This document shows, one piece after another, positions 1 to 9,319 of a stretch of 64,000 bases of DNA. The first letter of the stretch is position 1. Every line of letters starts with the position of its first letter. A program made the translations under genes and the position numbers. Source of the stretch: Pseudoalteromonas aurantia 208 (lineage in GTDB: Bacteria > Pseudomonadota > Gammaproteobacteria > Enterobacterales > Alteromonadaceae). The stretch covers positions 1,054,001 to 1,118,000 of the forward strand of contig NZ_AQGV01000015.1 in assembly GCF_014858725.1 (NCBI RefSeq), read 5' to 3'. Below the pieces are notes generated by a model. The model saw only the letters and a list, made by a program, of their open reading frames with translations, was not told the DNA's origin and ran no database searches.

Positions 1-604
1 CGCAAGCTTTAGCATTTTGAGTTATAGACTTACCTGTCTCCCTGAATTTATTTTAGGGTCCACTTTTTGTGTAGCAAGTGAGAGTCTTGAGGGTTATTCA
101 GCATGGATCCTGACCTGCGTCAGGAAGACGAAAAGTGGTGAATTGATCACGAGATTGTATTTCGTAGCGGCGCAAGCTTTAGCATTTTGAGTTATAGACT
201 TACCTGTCTCCCTGAATTTATTTTAGGGTCCACTTTTTGTGCAGCAAGTGAGAGTCTTGAGGGTTATCTAGCATGGATCCTGACCTTCGTCAGGAAGACG
301 AAAGAAGGAAGCGAGCTGTAGCTATGGATCCTGTTCTGCGTCAGGAAGACGAAAGAAGGAAGCGAGCTGCAGCCATGGATTCTGTTCTGCTTCAGGGAGA
401 CGCATACTCCCCTTTTTGTGAGTTATCAGTTTAGATACTCTCCCTTCGTCTCCCTGAATTTATTTCAGGGTCCACTTGTTGTGTACCAAGTGAGACTCCT
501 GAGTGTTATTCAGCATGGATCCTGACCTTCGTCAGGAAGACGAAAGAGGAAGTTGGCATGGCGTTCCACACTTTTCGTCGTTCTGAACTTGTTTCAGAAT
601 CTAT
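1..604. repeat. REP-like hairpin array 1
   Basis: About nine short hairpin units follow the end of dgt. Each has the order head (TTCGTC or CGTC), one base, a 7-bp arm, a 4-5 nt loop, the complementary arm, then TCC(A/C). Arms seen are TCCTGAC/GTCAGGA (around 105-130, 275-302, 514-545), CCCTGAA/TTCAGGG (around 448-475, with decayed copies near 37-60 and 207-230) and TTCTGAA/TTCAGAA (577-602). A block of about 130 bp at 1-130 is repeated almost exactly at 171-300. The array probably continues left of the window. No gene is visible in it. Confidence 0.8.
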
Positions 605-623
605 AGCTTAAGAGGTTGACTAT

Positions 624-2117
624 TTATTCTGAAACAGTAAGTGTGCGATAGGTATCGTATGCAAATTGGTCTGTCATGCCGCTGATGAAATCTTGTAACA
701 GTCGGCAGCGGTAGTAAAACTCGTATATAGAATTGGTTGCATGTTCTGGCGGGAGCTCTGCAACACTTTGCTGATAAACCGCGACAAACTTTTTCGATAT
801 ACGTTTTACGAGCCTTTTTTCTACTGGGTAAGCCCTCCCATTTTCAAGTAAGTCAGTGAATTGAGTACTTGAGAGATCTAATACTCGTTGATATTCATTG
901 AGTATTCCACTGGTAATTTTGTAACCTTGGAGCTCTAATTGCTCAACTTCTTTATGAGAGAATACGTGCTTTAGAGCCACATTTTTAAGCGCTTGAGTTA
1001 CACAGTGTTGATAGCCGTTATCTTCTAATAGAGCTTCGTTAAAATGGCCGTGGTAAATGGCATCTAGGTTGTCGACAAATCGCTGTGTGGCGTGTGTGAC
1101 TAACGGGTGTAATAGCTTAACTCTTAAAAAAATAAAAAATTCATTTTCAAAATTGGCAGGGTTGATTTGGGCTTTTTTAAAGGCGCTATCAACTTTATCT
1201 TTCATATAGCTACTATCATTAAGGCGCTGTTTTTTGACGATTTGGGTGTACTCATCGATTAACAACCCCTTTAGTTCTAATACGGTGATAATACCTTTTT
1301 CAACCGCATCTTCCATGTCTGCTAAGCAATAAGCTATGTCATCTGCGGCTTCCATTATATAGGCAGCTGGGTGGCGGTTACCGGCTTCAATGTTGAGTGT
1401 GTTCCACAGTTGCGTCACAAATTTATTTTCGCTGTAGTAAAAGCCGACTTTTTTTTGCAAGTATGATTTATTGTTCGGCACCTGTGATTTTGGAGTGGTT
1501 GCTGCACGGGTATATTTCAGAATACTGGCTGTTTGGCTGTAGGTAAGATTGAGGGTTGAAAGGGTGTGTACGATGCGTATTGCTTGGGCATTGCCTTCAA
1601 AGCTACATACATCAAGCAAAAGTTGCTCAGTGAGGGTTAATTCACAGCTTTGTGTTGCATTCAATGCTGTATGTGATGGTGTGTTGTATTCACTGTGATT
1701 TAGTAAATAGCGTTTGAACCAGTCGTTTATTGCGGCTTCACCAAAATGACCAAATGCAGGGTTGCCAATATCGTGCATAAGGCAAGCCATTTCACATAAT
1801 GTGACGAGTGCGCTTTCTAAATCTTCCTGTGAATTTGATTGAATATAATGGTGCAAGCCACGCTTTTTTAGCTCTGCAATAATAGACTGAGCAATAAACC
1901 GACCATTTTGTTGTACTTCTAATGAATGGGTTAACCGTGATCGTACCGCGGCGTTGCGCTCTAACGGAAATACCTGAGTTTTTTGTTGTAAACGCCGTAG
2001 TGCTGCACTGTTGATAATACGGCCTCTGTCACTTTCTAAACTGCTATTGACGTTGCCTCGCGTATTCCCTTGCGTATTGTATGGTCGTAGTGTGTTTATT
2101 TTGCTGCTAAAAGTCAT
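624..2117 (-). CDS. dgt: Deoxyguanosinetriphosphate triphosphohydrolase (dGTPase)
   Basis: Cytoplasmic HD-domain enzyme that hydrolyses dGTP to deoxyguanosine and triphosphate. At 497 aa it matches the length of E. coli Dgt (505 aa). The N-terminus carries the family segment with H64 in RLTHSLEV, followed by the metal-binding pair H115-D116 in LMHDIGNPAFGHFGE and a further Asp in AADDIAYCLADMEDA near residue 260. The ATG start at 2117 has no strong Shine-Dalgarno sequence but gives the expected N-terminus. The gene ends about 20 bp from a REP-like hairpin, which may act as its 3' boundary. The paralogous Dgt-like family is less likely given the length and motif spacing. Confidence 0.9.
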   Translation of the reverse strand: MTFSSKINTLRPYNTQGNTRGNVNSSLESDRGRIINSAALRRLQQKTQVFPLERNAAVRSRLTHSLEVQQNGRFIAQSIIAELKKRGLHHYIQSNSQEDLESALVTLCEMACLMHDIGNPAFGHFGEAAINDWFKRYLLNHSEYNTPSHTALNATQSCELTLTEQLLLDVCSFEGNAQAIRIVHTLSTLNLTYSQTASILKYTRAATTPKSQVPNNKSYLQKKVGFYYSENKFVTQLWNTLNIEAGNRHPAAYIMEAADDIAYCLADMEDAVEKGIITVLELKGLLIDEYTQIVKKQRLNDSSYMKDKVDSAFKKAQINPANFENEFFIFLRVKLLHPLVTHATQRFVDNLDAIYHGHFNEALLEDNGYQHCVTQALKNVALKHVFSHKEVEQLELQGYKITSGILNEYQRVLDLSSTQFTDLLENGRAYPVEKRLVKRISKKFVAVYQQSVAELPPEHATNSIYEFYYRCRLLQDFISGMTDQFAYDTYRTLTVSE

Positions 2118-2318
2118 GATTTGATTCTGCGCAATTGAAAGTTAAGTATGTAATTTAAAGGCTTGTATATTTTTTGTAAACACAAATGGCGATTATTCAC
2201 GCAAAAGCGATGACTTTCCCGTTCATTGGTTTGATTAAAAATAATGTCATCCTTAACATTATTTTTTCTAAGCGATTATACGAAGTGTGTTTCCTTTAAC
2301 TTTAAATACGTAATGCGA

Positions 2319-4199
2319 TTAGCTAAAAAGTTGGTACTGATAGCGTAGCTTCCCACCTACCCAAGTTTGTAATACCGGTATGTCGCGTATTTTTCTTGCG
2401 TCACTAATTGTGAGCGGATCTTCAGCTAAAATAACGTAATCGGCCAGTTTGTTTTTAGCTAAACTGCCCACCCATTCATCAACATGGCATTGCCAAGCTG
2501 CATCATACGTAATGGCCTTGAGAGCTTGTTCTCGGGAGATGCATTCACTTTCATTTAACACGTGGTGCTTGGGAGATTTTTCCATAATACGGGTTACTGC
2601 TTGCTCCATCATGCGTAACGGGCCAGTTGGGCTCACTGATAAATCACTGTGTAAGGTAATTCGGCTATTTAGGTCAAGCATGGTTTTGCAGCGGTCGAGC
2701 ATGTGCGACTTACTCTTGAAGATAACTTTTTCAAAGGCATAACCCCAGTAGCCAACATGGCCAATTAAAAAGCTCGGTGAAATACCAATTTCTTGCATAC
2801 GTTTTGCGCTGTAGTCGCTTAACAAAGAGCAATGCTCAATACGGTGGCGTTTATAAATACCCGACTCGCCAACCAGCGCGTTTTCAAATACATCAAGCGC
2901 AATATCAATGGCGTGGTTACCATTGGCATGAATTAAAATAGGCCAGCCTTTATTGATAATGGTATTCACCATTTTTTGATAGTTTGGTTTATTGCTGTCG
3001 GTTTGTTCTGTGGCGTCATAACTATAATTGAAAATTCCGTAATTATTGACGGGGTTACAACTGTACTGTTCTGACTGATAACCGGTTAACCCTTGGTTGG
3101 AGCCATCGGAAACTAACTTGACACCCGCTTGAAACACTTCAGCTAAGCTTTGCTCGGTGATGGGCGTAAAGTCAGTCAATGCTTCTGCATCGGCAACTGA
3201 TTCGCACAGTTTTGCGTAGCCAACGCGCATATTATGCGGAGTGAATTTTCGATAGAGCTTTAACATTTCACACATCATTGGCTTCATACCTGCTTCATAC
3301 ATCATAGTGACGCCACGTTTATTTGCGGTAGAGAAAATTTCAGCAATGTAGCGAGGTAAGTGCTTTAACGCCGCTAAATTTTGAGATGTAGGTATGGCGT
3401 TAAAAGCAGGGGAAATTTGCGTGAGCTCTTGCAAAGCCCCTTGCTCGGTTATGTTGTTAACAAAGTTAGCTTGTTCATCAGCGGGGAAAAATGGTTTAAT
3501 TTGCTCTAGGGCTGCGGTGTTTACATAAGCGGTGTGTAACGATGCTGACATAAGGAATATTGGGGTGTTGTCATCTCTTAAATTATCTAATGCTATAACG
3601 GTGATATCAGCAAGTTGTGGTGCGCTGTCTTTACATTCCCCTTCATACTCAAAGGGCATAAGCGCAGGATCAACGCCAGTACCTAAAATCCAATCTCCCG
3701 GCTTTTCAGGCGCAAACTGCTTAACTTGGTTAAGTACGTAATCTAGGCTGTAATCTGGGTTTAAATGCTGACCCGTGAACGTGCCTAAATCAATCCAACC
3801 CATGGTCAGTGCTGTAGGAACAATATGCACATGAGGTTCAATTAAACCTGGTAAGAGTGTTTGGTTTTCTTCTAATACAAGGTGATTGTTGGGTTGCATA
3901 CCAAGTGCGCGCATTTGGGCACTTACATCACTCAAATTACCTACCGCAAAGACTTTGCCATTTGCAAAGCCAATCGCTTCAACTTGGTCGGTTGAGCCGT
4001 TAATCATAGGGCGGATCACGCCGCCAGAATACATGACAAACCCTGTAGGGAGTAAAGATTCAGACGTACTAAGTTGTTTTGCATACTCTTTAATTGAATC
4101 GGTGAAATGGTTTAAAGACTCTGAGGTTTCGTAATTATTCCAAAGTGGGTTGTGACAAGCACATTGTGCACAGTCGTGATTACAATTGTCGTGATTCAT
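2319..4199 (-). CDS. YtcJ-like metal-dependent amidohydrolase
   Basis: 626-aa member of the amidohydrolase superfamily (Amidohydro_3, YtcJ type), probably cytoplasmic, substrate unknown. Metal-site features are H123-x-H125 in the segment ending LLPGLIEPHVHIVP, later His residues in ILIHANGNHAID, KRHRIEHCSLL and ITLHSDLSVS, and the family C-terminus LADYVILAEDPL that closes the composite beta-sandwich. A good Shine-Dalgarno (AAGGAAG) precedes the ATG. The N-terminus is unusual: the first 16 residues contain four Cys and four His, possibly an extra metal site. Genes of this family act on many amides and hydantoins, so no substrate is assigned. Confidence 0.85.
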   Translation of the reverse strand: MNHDNCNHDCAQCACHNPLWNNYETSESLNHFTDSIKEYAKQLSTSESLLPTGFVMYSGGVIRPMINGSTDQVEAIGFANGKVFAVGNLSDVSAQMRALGMQPNNHLVLEENQTLLPGLIEPHVHIVPTALTMGWIDLGTFTGQHLNPDYSLDYVLNQVKQFAPEKPGDWILGTGVDPALMPFEYEGECKDSAPQLADITVIALDNLRDDNTPIFLMSASLHTAYVNTAALEQIKPFFPADEQANFVNNITEQGALQELTQISPAFNAIPTSQNLAALKHLPRYIAEIFSTANKRGVTMMYEAGMKPMMCEMLKLYRKFTPHNMRVGYAKLCESVADAEALTDFTPITEQSLAEVFQAGVKLVSDGSNQGLTGYQSEQYSCNPVNNYGIFNYSYDATEQTDSNKPNYQKMVNTIINKGWPILIHANGNHAIDIALDVFENALVGESGIYKRHRIEHCSLLSDYSAKRMQEIGISPSFLIGHVGYWGYAFEKVIFKSKSHMLDRCKTMLDLNSRITLHSDLSVSPTGPLRMMEQAVTRIMEKSPKHHVLNESECISREQALKAITYDAAWQCHVDEWVGSLAKNKLADYVILAEDPLTISDARKIRDIPVLQTWVGGKLRYQYQLFS

Positions 4200-4353
4200 A
4201 AGTTACTTCCTTATTATTGATAGCACTGGTTTAGCCATTTACCGTTAAGTGGCACAGTTATTATCCGGTTTAGATAAATAAAATGTTATTACATCTGCTT
4301 ACACCAATGATTTATATGGTAAATCGGTTTATTAGCCATGGTGGTTAAACGTT

Positions 4354-5005
4354 GCATGGGTCCTGACCTACGTCAGGAAGGCGAATAGAAGAACGAGCAT
4401 TTTGCGTCATGAGGACGAAACCCTTCGTCGTTCTGAACTTGTTTCAGAATCCATTAGGTGAAGAGCGCAAGTGGTGTGACGATTGGCATGGATCCTGACC
4501 TACGTCAGGAAGACGAATAGAAGAATGAGCATTTTGCGTCATGAGGACGAAACCCTTCGTCGTTCTGAACTTGTTTCAGAATCCATTAGGTGAAGAGCGC
4601 AAGTGGTGTGACGATTGGCATGGGTCCTGACCTACGTCAGGAAGGCGAATAGAAGAACGAGCATTTTGCGTCATGAGGACGAAACCCTTCGTCGTTCTGA
4701 ACTTGTTTCAGAATCCATTAGGTGAAGAGCGCAAGTGGTGTGACGATTGGCATGGGTCCTGACCTACGTCAGGAAGACGAAGGAGGGAAGCTGGCATGGC
4801 GTTTTACACCCTTCGTCGTTCTGAACTTGTTTCAGAATCCATTAGGTGAAGAGCGCGGGTGGTGTGACGATTGGCATGGATCCTGACCTACGTCAGGAAG
4901 ACGAACGAGGAGGGCAATAAAGGATAGCTGAATTGGACCCTGACCTGCGTCAGGAAGACGAAAACACTTTCGTCGTTCTGAACTTGTTTCAGAATCTTTA
5001 TTGGT
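4354..5005. repeat. REP-like array 2 with 132-bp tandem units
   Basis: A block made of one TCCTGAC-type hairpin and one TTCTGAA-type hairpin, with their TTCGTC heads facing each other across a spacer, is tandemly repeated. Blocks begin at 4354, 4486, 4618 and 4750, a period of exactly 132 bp; the fourth has a different spacer and is 124 bp, leading to a further partial block at 4874. The first three differ only by scattered single bases (for example gggtcc versus ggatcc). Two more hairpins occur near 4935-4965 and 4970-4997. The region 4200-4353 just upstream shows no gene or repeat. Confidence 0.85.
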
Positions 5006-5014
5006 AATAAACAC

Positions 5015-5758
5015 CTATTTTGTGACCACTTGGTGCTCAGTGGAAGGTGTTGTTGGTTTTGGATCTTTTCGGTATTCCTGCAGCTTTAGTATTTGCCTTT
5101 CAAGCATTTGTGTCGGGACTTGATTATACGCCTTTTCTAACCACATAATGGCAAGATCACTGTCTTTTTTAAATAGGCTATATTGTGCGTTATATTTAAA
5201 GATAGGGTTGTATAGTAAACCTAGCAGCAGTTTGGCATGCCAATATTTTTCTTGAGCCGCGCGTTCAAGCAATCGTAATGCCTGTTTTGGTTGTTGCTTG
5301 ATGATGTAATACAAGCCTGCATTAAAATAATTGTAACGACTTACTCCGGTGCGATCACTTTGTAACTCTATGATTTCTTGCTCAGACAATGACATCAATA
5401 ACTTCGTAATGTGTGAACGTATCATATTAACAGGAATATTATTAGGGTGCTCTAAAGCACGATTGTAATGTGTTAATGCATGATTGCGAAGTTCGTTACT
5501 GTCGGGTTGTGCTTTAAAGCGAAGATGATATACAGTTGCAATACGAATGTTAGCAATACCAGGCTCATAGGGTTTTATTTTTTCAAAACATGCAATAGCC
5601 ATTTCGTCATTTTTAAGACCAAAATGTTTCATACCCCGTCGTAAATAGGGCGACCAAGTTGCTTCGTCAGCACTCAGTGCTTTTTGTGGTAAGCCTTCGC
5701 ATGCAAAAGCAGGTGTTGAGCACAGCAGCGCAATGAACATTAAGCTGAACAGCCTCAT
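5015..5758 (-). CDS. Secreted TPR/Sel1-like repeat protein
   Basis: 247 aa with a clear signal peptide (MRLFSLMFIALLCSTPAFA, cleavage before CEG), so it is exported to the periplasm or anchored at its surface. The mature part is all-helical with degenerate tetratricopeptide or Sel1-type repeats: YLRRGMKHFGLKNDEMAIACFEK near 40-60, a central AGLYYIIKQQPKQALRLLERAA and HAKLLLGLLYNPIF near 145-185, and LAIMWLEKAYNQVP near 205. Such proteins usually serve as protein-interaction scaffolds. The 3' end directly abuts REP-like array 2 and the next gene upstream lies about 240 bp away, so it looks monocistronic. No specific role can be given. Confidence 0.65.
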   Translation of the reverse strand: MRLFSLMFIALLCSTPAFACEGLPQKALSADEATWSPYLRRGMKHFGLKNDEMAIACFEKIKPYEPGIANIRIATVYHLRFKAQPDSNELRNHALTHYNRALEHPNNIPVNMIRSHITKLLMSLSEQEIIELQSDRTGVSRYNYFNAGLYYIIKQQPKQALRLLERAAQEKYWHAKLLLGLLYNPIFKYNAQYSLFKKDSDLAIMWLEKAYNQVPTQMLERQILKLQEYRKDPKPTTPSTEHQVVTK

Positions 5759-5936
5759 CTACAAGTTCCTATTATGGGTTTTTATGTTTTTGCAACAGTA
5801 TTAAAGATGAGCACATTTGGCAATCCGACAAATGTTGATTATTGTAAATGTGTGTAAAGATATTCTTGATTTAATGTTCTAATTAGGCTTTATATTCTGA
5901 GGTTTTTGCGTGGCTAACATGAGGTTTTGGTTAAAG

Positions 5937-5973
5937 AATGAGTTGATATTACTCGCGTAATTATCAACTCATT
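5937..5973. other. 12-bp perfect inverted repeat
   Basis: AATGAGTTGATA (5937-5948) and TATCAACTCATT (5962-5973) are perfect inverted repeats. The stem can be extended inward by TTAC/GTAA with one bulged base, leaving a 4-nt loop (TCGC). It lies 24 bp beyond the stop codon of the cytochrome peroxidase gene. Neither side has a T-run, so it is either a factor-assisted 3' end or an operator-like palindrome. Confidence 0.55.
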
Positions 5974-5996
5974 GAGGGTTGGAAGAACTGGTTTAA

Positions 5997-7517
5997 TTAG
6001 GGGGTGAAGTGTGCTTTTAACTGTAAGTTATCAGGGTCATCACCTTCGGTATTGGGTACCCATTGCTGAATACATTCGGTATTTGTTGCACAGCGATCGG
6101 TTAAAGCGTGTAAAAAAGCCACAAGGTCTTGTTGTTGATCCGTATTTAATATGGGTTTTACAAAACGTGAGCGTTCAAGGCGTCTTAATGCTGCTTGGCT
6201 ATTCTCTTGAGCTTGGTCGTTTAAGCTGTCACAGTTTGCGTTGTCAGCAAATTGGGGCAACCCACACGCTCCACCTCGTTGAAAAAATTGTTCAATACTG
6301 GTTGCAGGGTCAACATAATGGGCCACAACCTGATCTAATGTCTGAAAAGATCCAGCGTGGCCATAGGGCGCTGTGAGGCCAACATTGAGTAAGCTGGGTA
6401 TTCTAAACGCAAACTGGTTCCGGCGGGTTGGTTCAATGGCTGCTCGGCCTATATCACTTTTGTTATCCTGCGTGCCAATGCCAAACTGTGGATAAGCAAG
6501 GTTAACAAATCCTTCTCGGGTAAATCGAGATCCGCCATGGCACGTATCACACCCTGCACCCCCATCTTCTTTTGATGTGAAATACAATAATGCACCACGT
6601 TTTTGTTGATCAGTTAACGCACTGCTGTCGCCATTCATATAACGATGCCAGTCGGTATCAATAAGCACCATGGATTGTTGATATTGACCAAGTGCTAACG
6701 CAATACTGTTAAATGTAATTAAATTCTCGGCGGAGTCTTGGCTGTTAAATGCGGCACGAAATTGCGCCAGCCAATCATTGGTAGCAAGGCCGCCCGTTTC
6801 TGTACCGTAATCGCCAATGCGTTCAGCCAAATGACGTCTAACCTCTTCATTATTGGTTGCTTGTGCAAATGCATTCCCGCGCATTTCTTCAACTGAAGTA
6901 ACCGGAAAGCGTGACAGCGCTGCGGTTAGGGTGTCTCCAGCATTGCCATCTGGTGTATTAAAATTAGAGTCAGGGGTGCTTATTTGATCGGTACGGTTTC
7001 CTTGTGCATCTTGCACCCGCTCAACACGCCCATCCCAAAATAAGGTGCGGCGCATCAGCCCTGTATTAAAAACAGTTGGAGCATTGCGCGGTATGGTAAC
7101 CTCGTTATTGATGGCTTTGCGGGCGAGGCCAATGGCATCGTGATCAATGGCATTTGTACCAATACTGAATGAAAGTTGGTCGGCACCACCTAGCTCAGGG
7201 TGATGGCAGGTGGCACAGGCGACTGTTTTTTCACCCCCGAGCGCTTTTGAGAAAAACAGTTTCATACCCAATTGTGGTATTGGATTGTCTATCCTTGGGG
7301 CTTGACGAGTCTGCCTAATTCTTCTATTCAATCTTTTTTCTGTAATGAGTGTATTAAGCATAGTGTCGGTTGCGTTACTGGCTTGAGTATCAACGTTTTC
7401 ACTGGATGTATTGAGTTGCATAGGTACTATGTTTTGCGGTGTTTTTAGGTGTTCAACAGGCGCTAAGTTCGCGCTGAATACAAATAGATTACTTAATACT
7501 AAAGAACTTAAAATCAT
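5997..7517 (-). CDS. Di-haem cytochrome c peroxidase family protein (CcpA/MauG type)
   Basis: 506 aa from the ATG at 7517. An upstream TTG at 7565 would add 16 residues but has no ribosome binding site, whereas the ATG is followed by a signal sequence (MILSSLVLSNLFVFSANLAP). Two c-type haem motifs are visible: CATCH in TVACATCHHPELGG near residue 105 and CDTCH in GAGCDTCHGGSRF near 330. Between them are family segments such as NAPTVFNTGLMRRTLFWDGR and, later, FRIPSLLNVGLTAPYGHAG. These are periplasmic peroxidases or MauG-like oxidases. A long N-terminal spacer and the second half resemble the longer MauG-like group rather than the about 330-aa Ccp. The substrate is unknown. Confidence 0.8.
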   Translation of the reverse strand: MILSSLVLSNLFVFSANLAPVEHLKTPQNIVPMQLNTSSENVDTQASNATDTMLNTLITEKRLNRRIRQTRQAPRIDNPIPQLGMKLFFSKALGGEKTVACATCHHPELGGADQLSFSIGTNAIDHDAIGLARKAINNEVTIPRNAPTVFNTGLMRRTLFWDGRVERVQDAQGNRTDQISTPDSNFNTPDGNAGDTLTAALSRFPVTSVEEMRGNAFAQATNNEEVRRHLAERIGDYGTETGGLATNDWLAQFRAAFNSQDSAENLITFNSIALALGQYQQSMVLIDTDWHRYMNGDSSALTDQQKRGALLYFTSKEDGGAGCDTCHGGSRFTREGFVNLAYPQFGIGTQDNKSDIGRAAIEPTRRNQFAFRIPSLLNVGLTAPYGHAGSFQTLDQVVAHYVDPATSIEQFFQRGGACGLPQFADNANCDSLNDQAQENSQAALRRLERSRFVKPILNTDQQQDLVAFLHALTDRCATNTECIQQWVPNTEGDDPDNLQLKAHFTP

Positions 7518-7743
7518 ATTACATCCAGTTATAAATAATGAGCTTTCAATCACACTGCCAAGCAAATGTGGAAGAAATGTGAATTATTGTTAAAATTACA
7601 CTTGTGGTTGGTTTTTTATTCTTACGTAATATCTTAAAGTTCATTACTTAGTATTGTTATCTGGGAGCGGGCACGACGAGTTGTAAATTTATTGTGTAAT
7701 TCAACGACTTTGTATGGCTATATAGGGTGTTTTCCGCTGTGAG

Positions 7744-8499
7744 TTATGGTTGTTTGTTTAAGTCGTTCGTAACCATGCTAAGCAATGTCGCCATAATTAC
7801 AGCCCACCCAGCGTAAATGAAGTTTTCATAATTATTATATAGAAAGGCCAAGTTTTTGAACGAATAAACACGGTGTAGTACATACTCTAATGCGGTTATT
7901 AGTGATGTAATGGTGAAATATGCATGAGTGACGATCAGCAGTGAGTTATTTCCTCTGTTGTGGTACCAAGGTTTAAATAAAGGAAGCCTAACGATACTGT
8001 TTTGATACATGAGCAAGAATATAATTGAAAATGAAATTACAGCTTGTGCAATAAAAATGAGAGAAGAGTGCCACGGTGTTTTGTTATCAAGACTACTTAG
8101 AAAATCCATTAGAAATAAAAACGTATAATACTCTATAAGATTCATAAAAAGTAAAATGCTTGTTGATGTGGCAATTACTATGTTTTTTCGTATAACACCA
8201 AATGTTAGAAGTAGTACTAAAAGCGAAATATATAACGACATCATGAATTCGGATGAAAGGTACGCAATGGCGAATATGACGAACACAGAATTTTTAATGT
8301 TCTGAAGCTGTGCGGCTAGCGGCTTTAAATCAATTTTACATACACTTAACCACTGAAAAAGCTGGCTTGTTTTTGGCTCACAGACCCCTTGTTCATAATT
8401 GATGACTGTTTTGCGGTCACAGTCTAGCTTTTTAGCCATCTCAGTTTGCGAGATACCAGCATTTTTCCTTATGGATTTTAAGTCGTTTCCATCAAGCAC
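7744..8499 (-). CDS. XRE-family HTH regulator fused to a membrane domain
   Basis: 251 aa. Residues 1-66 form a Cro/C1-type helix-turn-helix (LKSIRKNAGISQTEMAKKLDCDR, then TVINYEQGVCEPKTSQLF). The rest is hydrophobic, with about five to six membrane segments, ending in a Tyr-rich stretch (YNNYENFIYAGWA) and a short charged tail. The start is GTG. Neighbours upstream encode the same two modules as separate proteins: 9320-9550 resembles the HTH part and 8558-9154 the membrane part. It is probably a membrane-tethered regulator that senses something in or across the membrane. Ligand and targets are unknown. Confidence 0.7.
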   Translation of the reverse strand: MLDGNDLKSIRKNAGISQTEMAKKLDCDRKTVINYEQGVCEPKTSQLFQWLSVCKIDLKPLAAQLQNIKNSVFVIFAIAYLSSEFMMSLYISLLVLLLTFGVIRKNIVIATSTSILLFMNLIEYYTFLFLMDFLSSLDNKTPWHSSLIFIAQAVISFSIIFLLMYQNSIVRLPLFKPWYHNRGNNSLLIVTHAYFTITSLITALEYVLHRVYSFKNLAFLYNNYENFIYAGWAVIMATLLSMVTNDLNKQP

Positions 8500-8557
8500 T
8501 TATTTTTTCTACTTAGGGCCTTAACAATTTAAGTAGTGTATACATAAATTATGATTT

Positions 8558-9154
8558 CTACGTGTCACTTATCTGTTTTTTTAAATCTTTTTCATGGCAG
8601 ATTATCATTGATAATAGAATTCCTATAACAGAAGCCATTCCTAAATATATTAGAACTTCATAATAGTCATAAATAAAAGAGAGGTGTAGGAGGCCAAAAT
8701 TGTGATCTATTGTATATTCAATTGCCGTCAGGACTACAATTAAGGTGAGGTATATATAAACCCAAGGGGTAACACCATCAAAAATTGTCAAAGCTACTCT
8801 ATCTGATTTTGATATCCATCTTGATATTTGAACCCTAAATATTAGTGAAATAACAGCAAGTATACTTGTTGCTATTTGAACTCCAAAATGAATTGCGGCG
8901 GAGGAGACTGTGCTTATTTCAGATGCATTTAATATATTTACAGTTAACTCAATGGTTAAGTATTCGAAAATAAAAATAATTAAAAACAATGAGGAAATAT
9001 GGGTTATATTTATTTCTTTCTTCAGAAATCCATAAGTAATAGCGATTAGTATTGATGTTGTGTATAGTGAACTTGGAATTTCTAAAGAGCCGAAAGTTGA
9101 ATAAATAACAGCAGTTAGGATTATTGTGAGTATTATACCTGTTGATTTCTTCAT
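8558..9154 (-). CDS. Membrane protein paralogous to the membrane half of the adjacent HTH fusion
   Basis: 198 aa, almost entirely hydrophobic, with six likely transmembrane helices. Its C-terminal third (VLTAIEYTIDHNFGLLHLSF, then IYDYYEVLIYLGMA and GILLSMI) aligns with the end of the protein at 7744-8499 (ITALEYVLHRVYSFKNLAF, NNYENFIYAGWA, ATLLSMV). It lacks an HTH; the gene just upstream (9320-9550) supplies a separate HTH of the same type. There is 58 bp to the downstream fusion gene. I do not recognise a characterised family. It may partner the stand-alone HTH protein as a split version of the fusion. Confidence 0.6.
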   Translation of the reverse strand: MKKSTGIILTIILTAVIYSTFGSLEIPSSLYTTSILIAITYGFLKKEINITHISSLFLIIFIFEYLTIELTVNILNASEISTVSSAAIHFGVQIATSILAVISLIFRVQISRWISKSDRVALTIFDGVTPWVYIYLTLIVVLTAIEYTIDHNFGLLHLSFIYDYYEVLIYLGMASVIGILLSMIICHEKDLKKQISDT

Positions 9155-9319
9155 GGCTTAGTTAATTCATTTTTTCTTAAGTTTTTGATCAATATTAATT
9201 CGTATTGCCTTCTCTGAGATTCTTTTCTTGGTTTGTGCGGGGTTGCTCCACCACTAATGCGAGAGCATGATTTTAAACTAAGTATCTTCATATTATACCC
9301 TAATTGACTTCCTATTTAA

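Noticed and set aside
4832..5014. Open reading frame of 60 codons on the minus strand within REP-like array 2
   Set aside because: It is translated hairpin sequence (LPDAGQ / LPDVGQ units), with no ribosome binding site. A similar frame at 9653-9874 in array 3 has the same cause.
7518..7565. Lipoprotein N-terminus for the cytochrome peroxidase (FITGC)
   Set aside because: It would need a TTG start with no Shine-Dalgarno and no positive charges before the hydrophobic stretch. The ATG at 7517 gives a normal signal peptide.
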